A DNA stretch of 5,337 bases from an uncultured Bryobacterales bacterium (GTDB lineage: Bacteria > Acidobacteriota > Terriglobia > Bryobacterales > Bryobacteraceae): contig CALMAV010000133.1 of assembly GCA_937859895.1 (NCBI GenBank), forward strand, positions 1-5,337, given 5' to 3'. The notes under the pieces are model-generated. The model searched no databases and was not told the DNA's origin. It was given only the letters and a program-made list of their open reading frames with translations. A program made the position numbers and the translations under genes. Numbering within the stretch: the first letter of the stretch is position 1; every line of letters begins with the position of its first letter. Shown in pieces: positions 1 through 5,337 of this stretch.

Positions 1-877
1 AGTTAGCCCAGCCAGTTTCTTCCATTAACTCTTGGAAGGTATCGGCATAGCCATCCTGCAAAAGATAGCAAGGCTTCTGCCATCCGAACACGTTGTAGGA
101 GGGCATGCCCCAAGGCGTGCAGGTGAACTCGCGGTGTCCCATTAGGAACTCGCCGAAGAGCGGCGACATGTTGAACTTCCAGCTCGACTTGCGGTTGGAA
201 AGAATGGCGCGGAAGAGTCGGCGCGTACGAGCGCGACCCAGGAAGTGCTGCTGATCGGGCGCTTTATCGTATGAGTAGCCGGGTGAAAGCATCATGCCTT
301 CTACGCCGAGTTCCATCATTTCATCAAAGAAGCGACGGACACTGTTGGGGTCGGCACCGTCGAACAGTGTGGTGTTTGTAGTGACTCGGAATCCGCTTTC
401 AAGAGCAGCCTTTATACCGTCGACAGCAATGTCGTAACCGCCCTCCCGGCAGACCGAGAAGTCGTGGTGCTCTCGCTCACCGTCCATGTGGACTGAGAAG
501 CTGAGGTACTTGGAAGGCGTAAAGAGATGGAGTTTCTCTTTCAATAGCAGCGCATTGGTGCAGAGGTAGATGTACTTTTTGCGGGCGACGAGACCTTCTA
601 CGATCTCTTTGATCTGCGGGTGCATTAGAGGTTCGCCACCAGGGATAGAGACCGCAGGAGCGCCGCACTCGTCAACAGCCTTGAAGCATTCTTCAGGTGT
701 TAACTGCCGTTTCAGCACGTGTGCCGGATATTGAATTTTGCCGCAGCCCGCACACGCGAGATTACAGCGGAAAAGCGGTTCCAGCATCAGGACGAGCGGA
801 TAGCGCTTGCGCCCGGCGAGCCGCTGTTTCCATACATAGGACGCTACCGTCCACATTTGCGAGACCGGAACACTCAT
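1..877 (-). CDS. hpnH: Adenosylhopene synthase HpnH, radical SAM (3' end cut by window)
   Basis: This enzyme joins the 5'-deoxyadenosyl radical from S-adenosylmethionine to hopene, giving adenosylhopene, the first step towards C35 extended hopanoids. The reading frame is open from the ATG at 875-877 to the window edge: 292 codons, with the C-terminus missing. The radical-SAM cluster motif CNLACAGC has cysteines at residues 38, 42 and 45, and a SAM-binding GGEP motif lies at 80-83. The stretch around residues 30-50 (LMLEPLFRCNLACAGCGKIQ) is highly characteristic of HpnH, as is the CTPWGMPSYNVFGWQKPC stretch near 253-270. Cys106 in YLCTN matches by number a cysteine that I recall as mechanistically important in HpnH. 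No strong Shine-Dalgarno precedes the ATG, but the family-like N-terminus MSVPVSQ supports this start. It is transcribed away from the BlaI-type repressor gene, with 163 bp between the two starts. No other hopanoid gene is visible. Confidence 0.95.
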   Translation of the reverse strand, partial: MSVPVSQMWTVASYVWKQRLAGRKRYPLVLMLEPLFRCNLACAGCGKIQYPAHVLKRQLTPEECFKAVDECGAPAVSIPGGEPLMHPQIKEIVEGLVARKKYIYLCTNALLLKEKLHLFTPSKYLSFSVHMDGEREHHDFSVCREGGYDIAVDGIKAALESGFRVTTNTTLFDGADPNSVRRFFDEMMELGVEGMMLSPGYSYDKAPDQQHFLGRARTRRLFRAILSNRKSSWKFNMSPLFGEFLMGHREFTCTPWGMPSYNVFGWQKPCYLLQDGYADTFQELMEETGWAN

Positions 878-957
878 AGTTTTAGGCTGTAACCCTATGA
901 ATAGGATAGCGAATCTAGCCGTAGGAAAAGGAGACTGCGTAATGGGTGCCGACGAAT

Positions 958-973
958 TATTAAGAAATTAGTT
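958..973 (+). promoter_or_regulatory. Candidate operator, copy 1 of a 16-bp element
   Basis: The sequence TATTAAGAAATTAGTT is an imperfect dyad: arms TATTAA and TTAGTT around a 4-bp centre, with 4 of 6 arm positions pairing. It overlaps the first two bases of the -35 box. It matches the reverse complement of the second copy (1007-1022) at 13 of 16 positions. A bound dimer here would block RNA polymerase. Assignment to the BlaI-type repressor encoded next door is inference from position. Confidence 0.45.
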
Positions 974-1000
974 GACAGGCCGGCAAGGAGGCTGTACAAC
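972..1000 (+). promoter_or_regulatory. Probable sigma70-type promoter of the BlaI–M56 operon
   Basis: A perfect -35 box TTGACA (972-977) is followed after exactly 17 bp by TACAAC (995-1000), which matches 4 of 6 bases of the -10 consensus. Transcription would start near 1006-1008 and give a leader of roughly 34 nt before the GTG at 1041. The -10 box overlaps the self-complementary hexamer TGTACA (993-998), which resembles the TACA/TGTA core seen in classical BlaI/MecI operators. An AAGGAGG at 985-991 lies within the promoter spacer, upstream of the predicted transcript start, so it cannot serve as a ribosome-binding site for this transcript. Confidence 0.55.
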
Positions 1001-1006
1001 TTGAGA

Positions 1007-1022
1007 TATTAATTCCTTAATA
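1007..1022 (-). promoter_or_regulatory. Candidate operator, copy 2 of a 16-bp element (perfect dyad)
   Basis: TATTAATTCCTTAATA has perfect 6-bp inverted arms, TATTAA and TTAATA, around TTCC. It sits at the predicted transcription start, 7 bp downstream of the -10 box and 18 bp upstream of the GTG start. Read on the minus strand it is TATTAAGGAATTAATA, nearly identical to copy 1, so the two copies are inverted and their start points are 49 bp apart across the promoter. This layout is typical of repressor sites. Six A/T-only pairs make it a poor RNA hairpin, which favours a DNA-binding role. Confidence 0.5.
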
Positions 1023-1040
1023 GAAAGCACCCCTGCTGTT

Positions 1041-1418
1041 GTGGCACGAAAGAAATCGCGCGAATTAACTGAGGCGGAACTACGACTGATGAACGTTCTT
1101 TGGACTAAACAGACCGCTACGGTTGGAGACATTGTCGAAGCGTTGCCTGCTGAACCAGCCCTCGCCTACAGCACTGTTTTGACAACCCTGCGGATTCTTG
1201 AGACCAAAGGAGTTGTCCGGCATAGGAAACAGGGACGCGCGTTTGTGTATGAGCCCGTTGTAGCGCGTGAAGCAGCGGTCACGGGTGCCGTTCGACACTT
1301 GCTCACGCGTTTCTTCGATGGGTCGCCTGAGCTGCTGGTAGCGAGCCTGCTGAAGAACGAGAAACTCGGCAGCAAAGAGCTGGCGCAGCTGAAGCGCTTA
1401 ATCGCAGATTACGAGTAG
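1041..1418 (+). CDS. BlaI/MecI/CopY-family transcriptional repressor
   Basis: A 125-residue protein, the usual length for BlaI/MecI repressors. These bind DNA as dimers and are inactivated by cleavage when the partner M56 membrane protease is activated. Residues about 9-75 form the winged-helix domain, with the family signatures LTEAELRLMNVLW (9-21), YSTVLTTLRILETKGVV (43-59) and GRAFVYEPV (65-73). Residues about 76-125 form the helical dimerisation region. A from-memory alignment with S. aureus BlaI puts the known cleavage bond opposite Ser102-Leu103. The GTG at 1041 is chosen because an in-frame stop lies at 1002-1004 and no ATG, GTG or TTG occurs between; no clear Shine-Dalgarno precedes it. 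The M56 gene follows after 25 bp, so the two are surely co-transcribed. I give no symbol because the true regulon and inducer are unknown. Confidence 0.93.
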   Translation: MARKKSRELTEAELRLMNVLWTKQTATVGDIVEALPAEPALAYSTVLTTLRILETKGVVRHRKQGRAFVYEPVVAREAAVTGAVRHLLTRFFDGSPELLVASLLKNEKLGSKELAQLKRLIADYE

Positions 1419-1432
1419 AGACCTAACAAACT

Positions 1433-1440
1433 GAGGAGGA
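1433..1440 (+). promoter_or_regulatory. Ribosome-binding site of the M56 gene
   Basis: GAGGAGGA lies just upstream of the GTG at 1444, with AGGAGG (1434-1439) 4 nt from the start codon. It is the strongest Shine-Dalgarno in the window and fixes the GTG start. It contrasts with the repressor gene, which has none, so the protease may be translated more efficiently per transcript than the repressor. Confidence 0.75.
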
Positions 1441-1443
1441 ACG

Positions 1444-3234
1444 GTGCCAAACTTCGCAACTGAGTGCGACCAAGTAGCTAGGCTAATAGGAACTGGATTT
1501 ATCAACGCGGCAGTGCCAAGCTTGCTGATCGTGATGCTCGCTTTTGCGGCTTTAAGGCCGAAGCGAATCAGCTCTGCAACGCGCGTTTGGGCTTGGTTCC
1601 TCGTGCTTGCCTCCCTGGTGTTCCTGCCAGTCGGGATGCTCCTGCTCAGGCCATCACTGATCAGCCGACCAGAACCGATCCCAACTGTGTCATCGCAAAT
1701 ACCGGTAACAGCTGGTGGACTCTGGCCTACCAAACCCAGCCCGGTTTTGCCTCTTTCGGTAAGGAAAACATTATCGCCTGCACATTGGGAATCAGCCTTA
1801 GCTGCGGCTGCTTTGCTCCTGGTTGTCGTGCGGCTGTTCCGCTTAGTCTTTGGTCTAAGTAAAGCGTTAAAGCTGAAACGGCAAGCAACGCGCGAGCTTT
1901 CTTACAACCTCGACAGCAGAACTAATCAACTGCTGCATCCAGATTGCCGGACCAGACCAATTTTAGTTGCAGTCTCTTGTGACCTTACTATGCCTGTCGT
2001 TGTAGGCTATCGTCAACCAGCGATTTTGTTACCAGCTTATCTTTTGGAGACACTCGATTCGCCAGACATCGAGCAAGTGCTGCTCCATGAACTAGCGCAT
2101 GTGGATCGCTATGACGATTGGTCGCTGCTCCTGCAGAGAACGGTTGAATCTCTCTTTGCCTTTCATCCATTAGTGCAGTTTGTCGGTCGGCAGATCAACT
2201 TGCATCGCGAGATCGCGTGCGACGATCGCGTGCTTTCGTCGCTTCAGCCGAAAGCATATGCAAGTTGCCTTGCTAGGATTGCGGAGCTTAGCAGTAGCCA
2301 ACCAGCGATGGGTCTTTCTCCTTCGTTCGTGGAACAGAAGGGTCAGCTGAGTCGGCGTTTAGAAAGCATGTTAGATCGAACTCGCGAGCACATGCCAGCT
2401 CTTTCCGCCCGCTACCTCCTGTCGTTCGCTGGTGGTGTTGCGTCCCTTGCTTTAATAAGCCTGAAGACTCCGGCAATGGTTGCGTATCCGGCATCGCAGG
2501 CATTTGTTCAGGCGGCAGCAACGGCTGCGGACCCGAATCCAGGTAATGCGGCAAGTGCTCAAACTGACTCGAAGGCTGACTTGATCGATTCGCTGACCAT
2601 CACTTCAGGAGACGCAAAGAGTTTCTTCTATCAGAATTATGGTGACAGCAATCAACACCGTTTCAACTTCCCGAAGAACGCGATTATCTATCGTCGAGAC
2701 GGAGTGCAGTGGGTCATTCGCGACCCTAAGGTGATAAGCGAAGTGCAGACGATCTTGCGTCCTCAGGAAGACTTAGGGCGCCAACAGGCAGCTCTTGCAG
2801 CAGAGCAAGCAAAACTAGGAAAGGCGCAAGCTGACCTTGGTGCTGAGCAAGCGGCGTTTGGCAATCGGAAGCTGGAACCTGCAGAAGTGCAAGCTTTGCA
2901 GCGGGAGCTACGCGGACTCGAAGATAAAGTTCGGTCTATCGCGACAGATGGAACAGAAAAGACGGCATCCGAAGCACAGGGGCAGCTAGCGACTCTGCAG
3001 GCACAGATTGGGGAGATGCTGTCGAGTATGGGCCAGGAACAGGCCAAGATTGCTGGCGAGCAAGCCAAACTCGGTGCTGCTCAAGCTCAATTAGGTGCGC
3101 AGCAGGCGCATTTGGGAGCGCAACAAAGCAAACTGGGGAGTGCTCAGGCACAAGCGGGCAAGTTAATTCAAGGCAAGCTACATGAATTGATCCGACGCGC
3201 TGAGGCACAGCACCTATCTCAACCACTTCTGTAA
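1444..3234 (+). CDS. M56 (BlaR1-type) membrane metalloprotease with heptad-repeat extracytoplasmic tail
   Basis: A 596-residue signal-transducing protease, partner of the upstream repressor. Hydrophobic segments lie at about 22-37, 48-68, 115-137 and 323-341. Basic residues after the first (RPKR, 38-41) and third (KALKLKR, 140-146) place the protease domain in the cytoplasm and the C-terminus outside, as in BlaR1. The zinc site is HELAH (215-219), with Glu216 catalytic and Glu256 in EIACDD as probable third ligand. The C-terminal third carries no penicillin-binding domain and no SxxK serine-acylation site, so beta-lactam sensing as in BlaR1 is not supported. Instead there is a small module at about 388-440 (with RRDGVQWVIRDP at 417-428), followed by Leu-Gly heptads at 443-473 and 531-572. 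Similar M56 proteins with this tail occur, from memory, in acidobacteria and xanthomonads; their ligand is unknown to me. The gene converges on the transglutaminase gene, with 23 bp between. Confidence 0.92.
   Translation: MPNFATECDQVARLIGTGFINAAVPSLLIVMLAFAALRPKRISSATRVWAWFLVLASLVFLPVGMLLLRPSLISRPEPIPTVSSQIPVTAGGLWPTKPSPVLPLSVRKTLSPAHWESALAAAALLLVVVRLFRLVFGLSKALKLKRQATRELSYNLDSRTNQLLHPDCRTRPILVAVSCDLTMPVVVGYRQPAILLPAYLLETLDSPDIEQVLLHELAHVDRYDDWSLLLQRTVESLFAFHPLVQFVGRQINLHREIACDDRVLSSLQPKAYASCLARIAELSSSQPAMGLSPSFVEQKGQLSRRLESMLDRTREHMPALSARYLLSFAGGVASLALISLKTPAMVAYPASQAFVQAAATAADPNPGNAASAQTDSKADLIDSLTITSGDAKSFFYQNYGDSNQHRFNFPKNAIIYRRDGVQWVIRDPKVISEVQTILRPQEDLGRQQAALAAEQAKLGKAQADLGAEQAAFGNRKLEPAEVQALQRELRGLEDKVRSIATDGTEKTASEAQGQLATLQAQIGEMLSSMGQEQAKIAGEQAKLGAAQAQLGAQQAHLGAQQSKLGSAQAQAGKLIQGKLHELIRRAEAQHLSQPLL
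2770..2862 (+). repeat. Coding heptad repeat, block 1 (inside the M56 gene)
   Basis: Residues 443-473 carry a strict 7-residue period, with a hydrophobic residue at 444, 451, 458, 465 and 472 (Leu, Leu, Leu, Leu, Phe), mostly followed by Gly. Gln, Ala and Glu fill the other positions. This corresponds to a degenerate 21-bp period in DNA. A helical, coiled-coil-like rod outside the membrane is the likely fold. A charged non-repeat stretch (474-530) separates it from block 2. Confidence 0.8.
3034..3159 (+). repeat. Coding heptad repeat, block 2 (inside the M56 gene)
   Basis: Residues 531-572 repeat a seven-residue LGaxQxx unit, with the hydrophobic position at 536, 543, 550, 557 and 564 and a degenerate Ala at 571. 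The four central units use four different Leu codons (CTC, TTA, TTG, CTG), so the DNA repeats have diverged while the protein pattern is kept. This argues for selection on the protein rather than recent slippage. Confidence 0.85.
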
Positions 3235-3257
3235 ACTGTCGAACGACTCTTGGGAAG

Positions 3258-4223
3258 CTATTGCTGCTGCTGTTGCTGTGCAATGGCCAGCTCCGTTTCC
3301 TGATCCTTTTCAAGAAACCGCGACCACTCTTCGTCGGCAGCGAACTCCTGGTCGGGAGGCAAAATTGCTTCGGATGGTGTTACGCGCACACGCACCTGCA
3401 ATTCGCTACTGGCTCGGCCCTTCATGGTGCCCATGGTTGGTGGAACATCGGCGTAATCGCGACCCACCGCAGTACGGATGTGGCGCTCGCCGGCCAGCAA
3501 GTTGTTGGTCGGGTCAAAGCCAACCCAGCCCACGCCGGGCAGCAAGGCTTCCACCCACGCGTGAGTAGCCCCTTCACCCGAGCGATCCTCATGCCACGAC
3601 TCATGGTGAAGATAACCGCTGACATACCGGCACGGAATGCGCAAGCCACGCACCAGAGCAATCATGATGTGCGCAAAGTCCTGACAGACTCCCTGGCGCG
3701 ACTGCAATGCTTCTTCAATCGGAGAATCAACCGACGTGCTGGCCTTCACATAATTGAACCCGTTGTAGACCTGGGAGTTTAAAGTTTGCAGAGCCAGAAG
3801 GGGATCTCCGCTCCGTTGATATACGCCGAACTCTTTGGCTAGCGCTTCTAATTCCGGTGACGATCGTGCGAAGTGACTGGGGCGCAACATATCCCAGTAG
3901 TCTTCGAGTTCGATCATCTCGTCCAGTTCGCGCCACGCTTGCGGACCCAGCCCATCAGGCAGTGCCGCAGGCTGATCCACTTCCACCAGAGCATCGGCAA
4001 TAATGGTCAGCTGACCGTGAGAAGCAGGAATATCGAAGTGATGCACCGCATTCCCAAGATGATCTGTGTAGGAAAATATGCGTGCACGTGGGCTGACAGA
4101 GAGTTGAAAGGTGAAGCAACGCTGAGCAAGCTCACTGCGCGGGTGCATGCGAACTTCCATCACGCTTTGTGAAATAGGGCGGCTATAACGAAACCGCGTA
4201 AAGTGACGAACGGCGTAAAACAT
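3258..4223 (-). CDS. Transglutaminase-like cysteine protein with hexaglutamine C-terminus
   Basis: A 321-residue papain-like-fold protein. An N-terminal beta domain typical of bacterial transglutaminase-family proteins (about 1-85, starting MFYAVRHFTRFRYS) is followed by the core at about 150-245. The catalytic triad is visible: Cys180 in GVCQDFAH, His221 in THAWVE and Asp237 in GFDPTNN. In bacteria such proteins may act as peptidases, amidases or acyl-transferases, so cross-linking cannot be assumed. There is no signal peptide, which suggests a cytoplasmic protein. Its ATG overlaps the stop of the alpha-E gene by one base (TGATG), so translation is probably coupled. The gene ends in six glutamine codons (3261-3278) directly before the stop. 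Together with the two upstream genes it forms the conserved ATP-grasp/alpha-E/transglutaminase cassette, proposed to synthesise or process peptide linkages. Confidence 0.93.
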   Translation of the reverse strand: MFYAVRHFTRFRYSRPISQSVMEVRMHPRSELAQRCFTFQLSVSPRARIFSYTDHLGNAVHHFDIPASHGQLTIIADALVEVDQPAALPDGLGPQAWRELDEMIELEDYWDMLRPSHFARSSPELEALAKEFGVYQRSGDPLLALQTLNSQVYNGFNYVKASTSVDSPIEEALQSRQGVCQDFAHIMIALVRGLRIPCRYVSGYLHHESWHEDRSGEGATHAWVEALLPGVGWVGFDPTNNLLAGERHIRTAVGRDYADVPPTMGTMKGRASSELQVRVRVTPSEAILPPDQEFAADEEWSRFLEKDQETELAIAQQQQQQ

Positions 4224-5158
4224 CAGGCGTCGAAAGCTGCTTCGATCGGATAATCAGTGTAGATTTCATGCACTGCGAAGTGTAATCGATGACACTGTTC
4301 CAGAATATTGTTTAAGAATGAGTGCACATCGCCTGCCATCACCTCTTCAATTTGGGCATAGGCAAGCGATGAATGCAACTTGCCTATGGTACGTGAAACC
4401 TTTGTAGTCTTCCGGGCGACAGTCAGATCAGCAATCGCTTCGAGAGTGGACTGCATGTTTTCCGCAGAGTAGCGCACTGAATACGGGAACTCGGGGTTCA
4501 GAATGAGAAACTCAGCCACGCGGTTAGCTGTTAGGTCGGCAGTATAGACCTTGCGATAAGCTTCGAGGGCCGAGCAACTGGTCAGCAGGCCGATCCAATC
4601 AAGATCATCGGCACCGGCCGACGAAGCAAAGTGTGCATCAAGCAGCAGCGAGAGCGCGCAGGCACGTTCCATGTACTTGCCCAATTGAATGAAGTACCAG
4701 CCCTCACTGTGGTTCATGGTGCAGTCGGTCACACCGTAGAACTTGTAAGTGTCATCGTGAAGTCCGGCTAGTAGCCGAAGCATTTCAGTGCCGAGTTCCG
4801 CCGTAGTGGTTGAGGAATTTACCTGATGGTAGAGGCGATTTAGTCGCTCCCACATTTCGGAGCTGATCTGCTCGCGTACCTGGCTGGCATTATCGCGGGC
4901 ACTTGCAATGCATGACACGATAGAGGCCTTGTTGCCCGGCTTGGTGATGAGCCACATCATGGCAGTCTCAGCATCAGGTGTAGCCGCGGACTCCGGTAAG
5001 CCGAGCGAAGCGGTGATGCGATTCCACCGTTGTTCGCGAGAGGATTTAAACGGATTAAGTAAAAGGTTGTAACTGGTTTCAAGCACACGAGCGCAGTGGT
5101 CTGCACGCTCAAAGTAGCGGCTCATCCAGTAGAGACTGTCGGCAACTCGGGAAAGCAT
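4223..5158 (-). CDS. Alpha-E domain protein (DUF403)
   Basis: A 311-residue, wholly alpha-helical protein of the usual family length, with no signal peptide or membrane segment. Family motifs are clear: MLSRVADSLYWMSRYFERAD at the N-terminus; SARDNASQVREQISSEMWE (86-104); FIQLGKYMERA (156-166), which echoes the first Glu-Arg motif; and NPEFPYSVRY (221-230). The biochemical role is not established. The family nearly always accompanies a circularly permuted ATP-grasp protein and a transglutaminase-like protein, which suggests a scaffold or catalytic helper in a peptide-forming or peptide-tagging system. The ATG at 5156-5158 lies 12 bp after the ATP-grasp stop and has no good Shine-Dalgarno, so coupled translation is likely. 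The downstream transglutaminase gene overlaps it by one base. Confidence 0.93.
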   Translation of the reverse strand: MLSRVADSLYWMSRYFERADHCARVLETSYNLLLNPFKSSREQRWNRITASLGLPESAATPDAETAMMWLITKPGNKASIVSCIASARDNASQVREQISSEMWERLNRLYHQVNSSTTTAELGTEMLRLLAGLHDDTYKFYGVTDCTMNHSEGWYFIQLGKYMERACALSLLLDAHFASSAGADDLDWIGLLTSCSALEAYRKVYTADLTANRVAEFLILNPEFPYSVRYSAENMQSTLEAIADLTVARKTTKVSRTIGKLHSSLAYAQIEEVMAGDVHSFLNNILEQCHRLHFAVHEIYTDYPIEAAFDA

Positions 5159-5170
5159 GGGGGCTAAGAC

Positions 5171-5337
5171 TTAATTCTGAAGCACCCAGGTATCTTTTGA
5201 TCCGCCACCCTGTGATGAATTTACTACCAGCGAACCTTTTCGCAAAGCGACGCGCGTCAAGCCGCCCGGGACGATGGTCACCTGATCGCCTCCGAACAAA
5301 ACGTAGGGACGCAGATCAACGTGCCGCGGTTCGATGT
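5171..5337 (-). CDS. Circularly permuted ATP-grasp protein, C-terminal 54 residues only
   Basis: The frame enters at the window edge and stops at TAA (5171-5173), giving the last 54 residues. The sequence HVDLRPYVLFGG…IVPGGLTRVALRKGSLVVNSSQGGGSKDTWVL matches the conserved C-terminus of circularly permuted ATP-grasp type 2 proteins, which are about 450-500 residues long. In the permuted fold this end includes part of the nucleotide-binding core (RVALRKGSLVVNSSQGGGSKD). The family is expected to form amide bonds using ATP, though substrates are unproven. It is the first visible gene of the minus-strand operon with the alpha-E and transglutaminase-like genes, the standard neighbours of this family. 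The ending matches the family, so this is a gene cut by the window, not a broken one. Confidence 0.9.
   Translation of the reverse strand, partial: IEPRHVDLRPYVLFGGDQVTIVPGGLTRVALRKGSLVVNSSQGGGSKDTWVLQN

Larger units (their letters stand above)
878..1040. promoter_or_regulatory. Divergent intergenic region between hpnH and the BlaI-type gene
   Basis: This is the only sizeable non-coding stretch in the window and must carry the start signals for both divergent units. The half next to the repressor gene (about 955-1025) is clearly richer in A and T than the neighbouring genes, and holds a recognisable promoter and two related 16-bp elements (listed separately). The half next to hpnH has no convincing promoter for the minus strand. 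It does hold a short inverted repeat, CCTAT-GA-ATAGG at 894-905, about 17 bp upstream of the hpnH start, which may be chance. I found no small ORF with a ribosome-binding site and no RNA gene here. Confidence 0.7.

Noticed and set aside
477..879. Short ORFs on both strands (477-668 minus, 697-879 plus) inside the hpnH region
   Set aside because: They lie in other frames over a clearly coding, conserved HpnH frame and encode low-complexity Arg- and Ser-rich products without family features.
985..1012. AAGGAGG at 985-991 as a ribosome-binding site with TTG at 1001
   Set aside because: The TTG frame meets a stop after three codons (TTG AGA TAT TAA), and the motif lies inside the promoter spacer, upstream of the expected transcript start.
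3034..3159. CRISPR-like or non-coding tandem repeat
   Set aside because: The 21-bp period is in frame, degenerate at the DNA level and conserved at the protein level, so it is a coding heptad array.
1444..3234. True BlaR1 beta-lactam sensor and a beta-lactam resistance operon
   Set aside because: There is no penicillin-binding domain after the last membrane segment, no SxxK acylation motif, and no beta-lactamase gene nearby.
3238..3247. GTCG-AA-CGAC inverted repeat between the convergent M56 and transglutaminase genes as a terminator
   Set aside because: Four-base arms, a two-base loop and no T-run on either side make it too weak for an intrinsic terminator.
2763..3313. Minus-strand ORFs (2763-3068, 2936-3313) opposite the M56 repeat blocks
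   Set aside because: The Gln/Ala/Leu-rich heptads read backwards give stop-poor Ser/Cys/Ala-rich frames; this is a composition effect of the real gene.
3261..3782. Plus-strand ORFs (3261-3782, 3278-3568) opposite the transglutaminase gene
   Set aside because: They are shadows of a gene with an intact catalytic triad, and lack a ribosome-binding site or recognisable motif.

Overview
The window holds five protein genes in three transcription units and very little non-coding DNA. Base composition is moderate and the gene set is chromosomal. A hopanoid-biosynthesis gene, a BlaI–M56 pair with an Ala/Gln/Gly heptad tail, and GTG starts together fit an acidobacterium-like soil bacterium. That taxonomic call is inference only; a proteobacterium or another hopanoid producer is not excluded.

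Layout. (1) Positions 1-877, minus strand: most of hpnH, a radical-SAM adenosylhopene synthase, cut at its 3' end by the window edge. (2) Positions 878-1040: a divergent intergenic region with a good sigma70-type promoter facing right, flanked by two inverted copies of a 16-bp AT-rich element that look like operators. (3) Positions 1041-3234, plus strand: a two-gene operon of a BlaI/MecI-type repressor and a membrane M56 (BlaR1-type) metalloprotease. The protease has no penicillin-binding sensor. Its extracytoplasmic part is a short unclassified module followed by two 7-residue-period Leu-Gly repeat blocks. (4) Positions 3258-5337, minus strand, convergent with the M56 gene: the end of a circularly permuted ATP-grasp protein, an alpha-E domain protein and a transglutaminase-like protein, tightly packed in that transcription order.

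How they work together. The BlaI–M56 pair should be a signal-responsive switch: the membrane protease senses something outside the membrane and inactivates the repressor. Its targets are probably its own operon and perhaps the divergent hpnH. The ATP-grasp/alpha-E/transglutaminase set is a widely conserved but biochemically poorly resolved cassette, proposed from comparative genomics to make or attach peptides. The best leads here are the repeat-tailed sensor, the paired operator-like element, a possible link between the switch and hopanoid synthesis, and the hexaglutamine tail on the transglutaminase-like protein.
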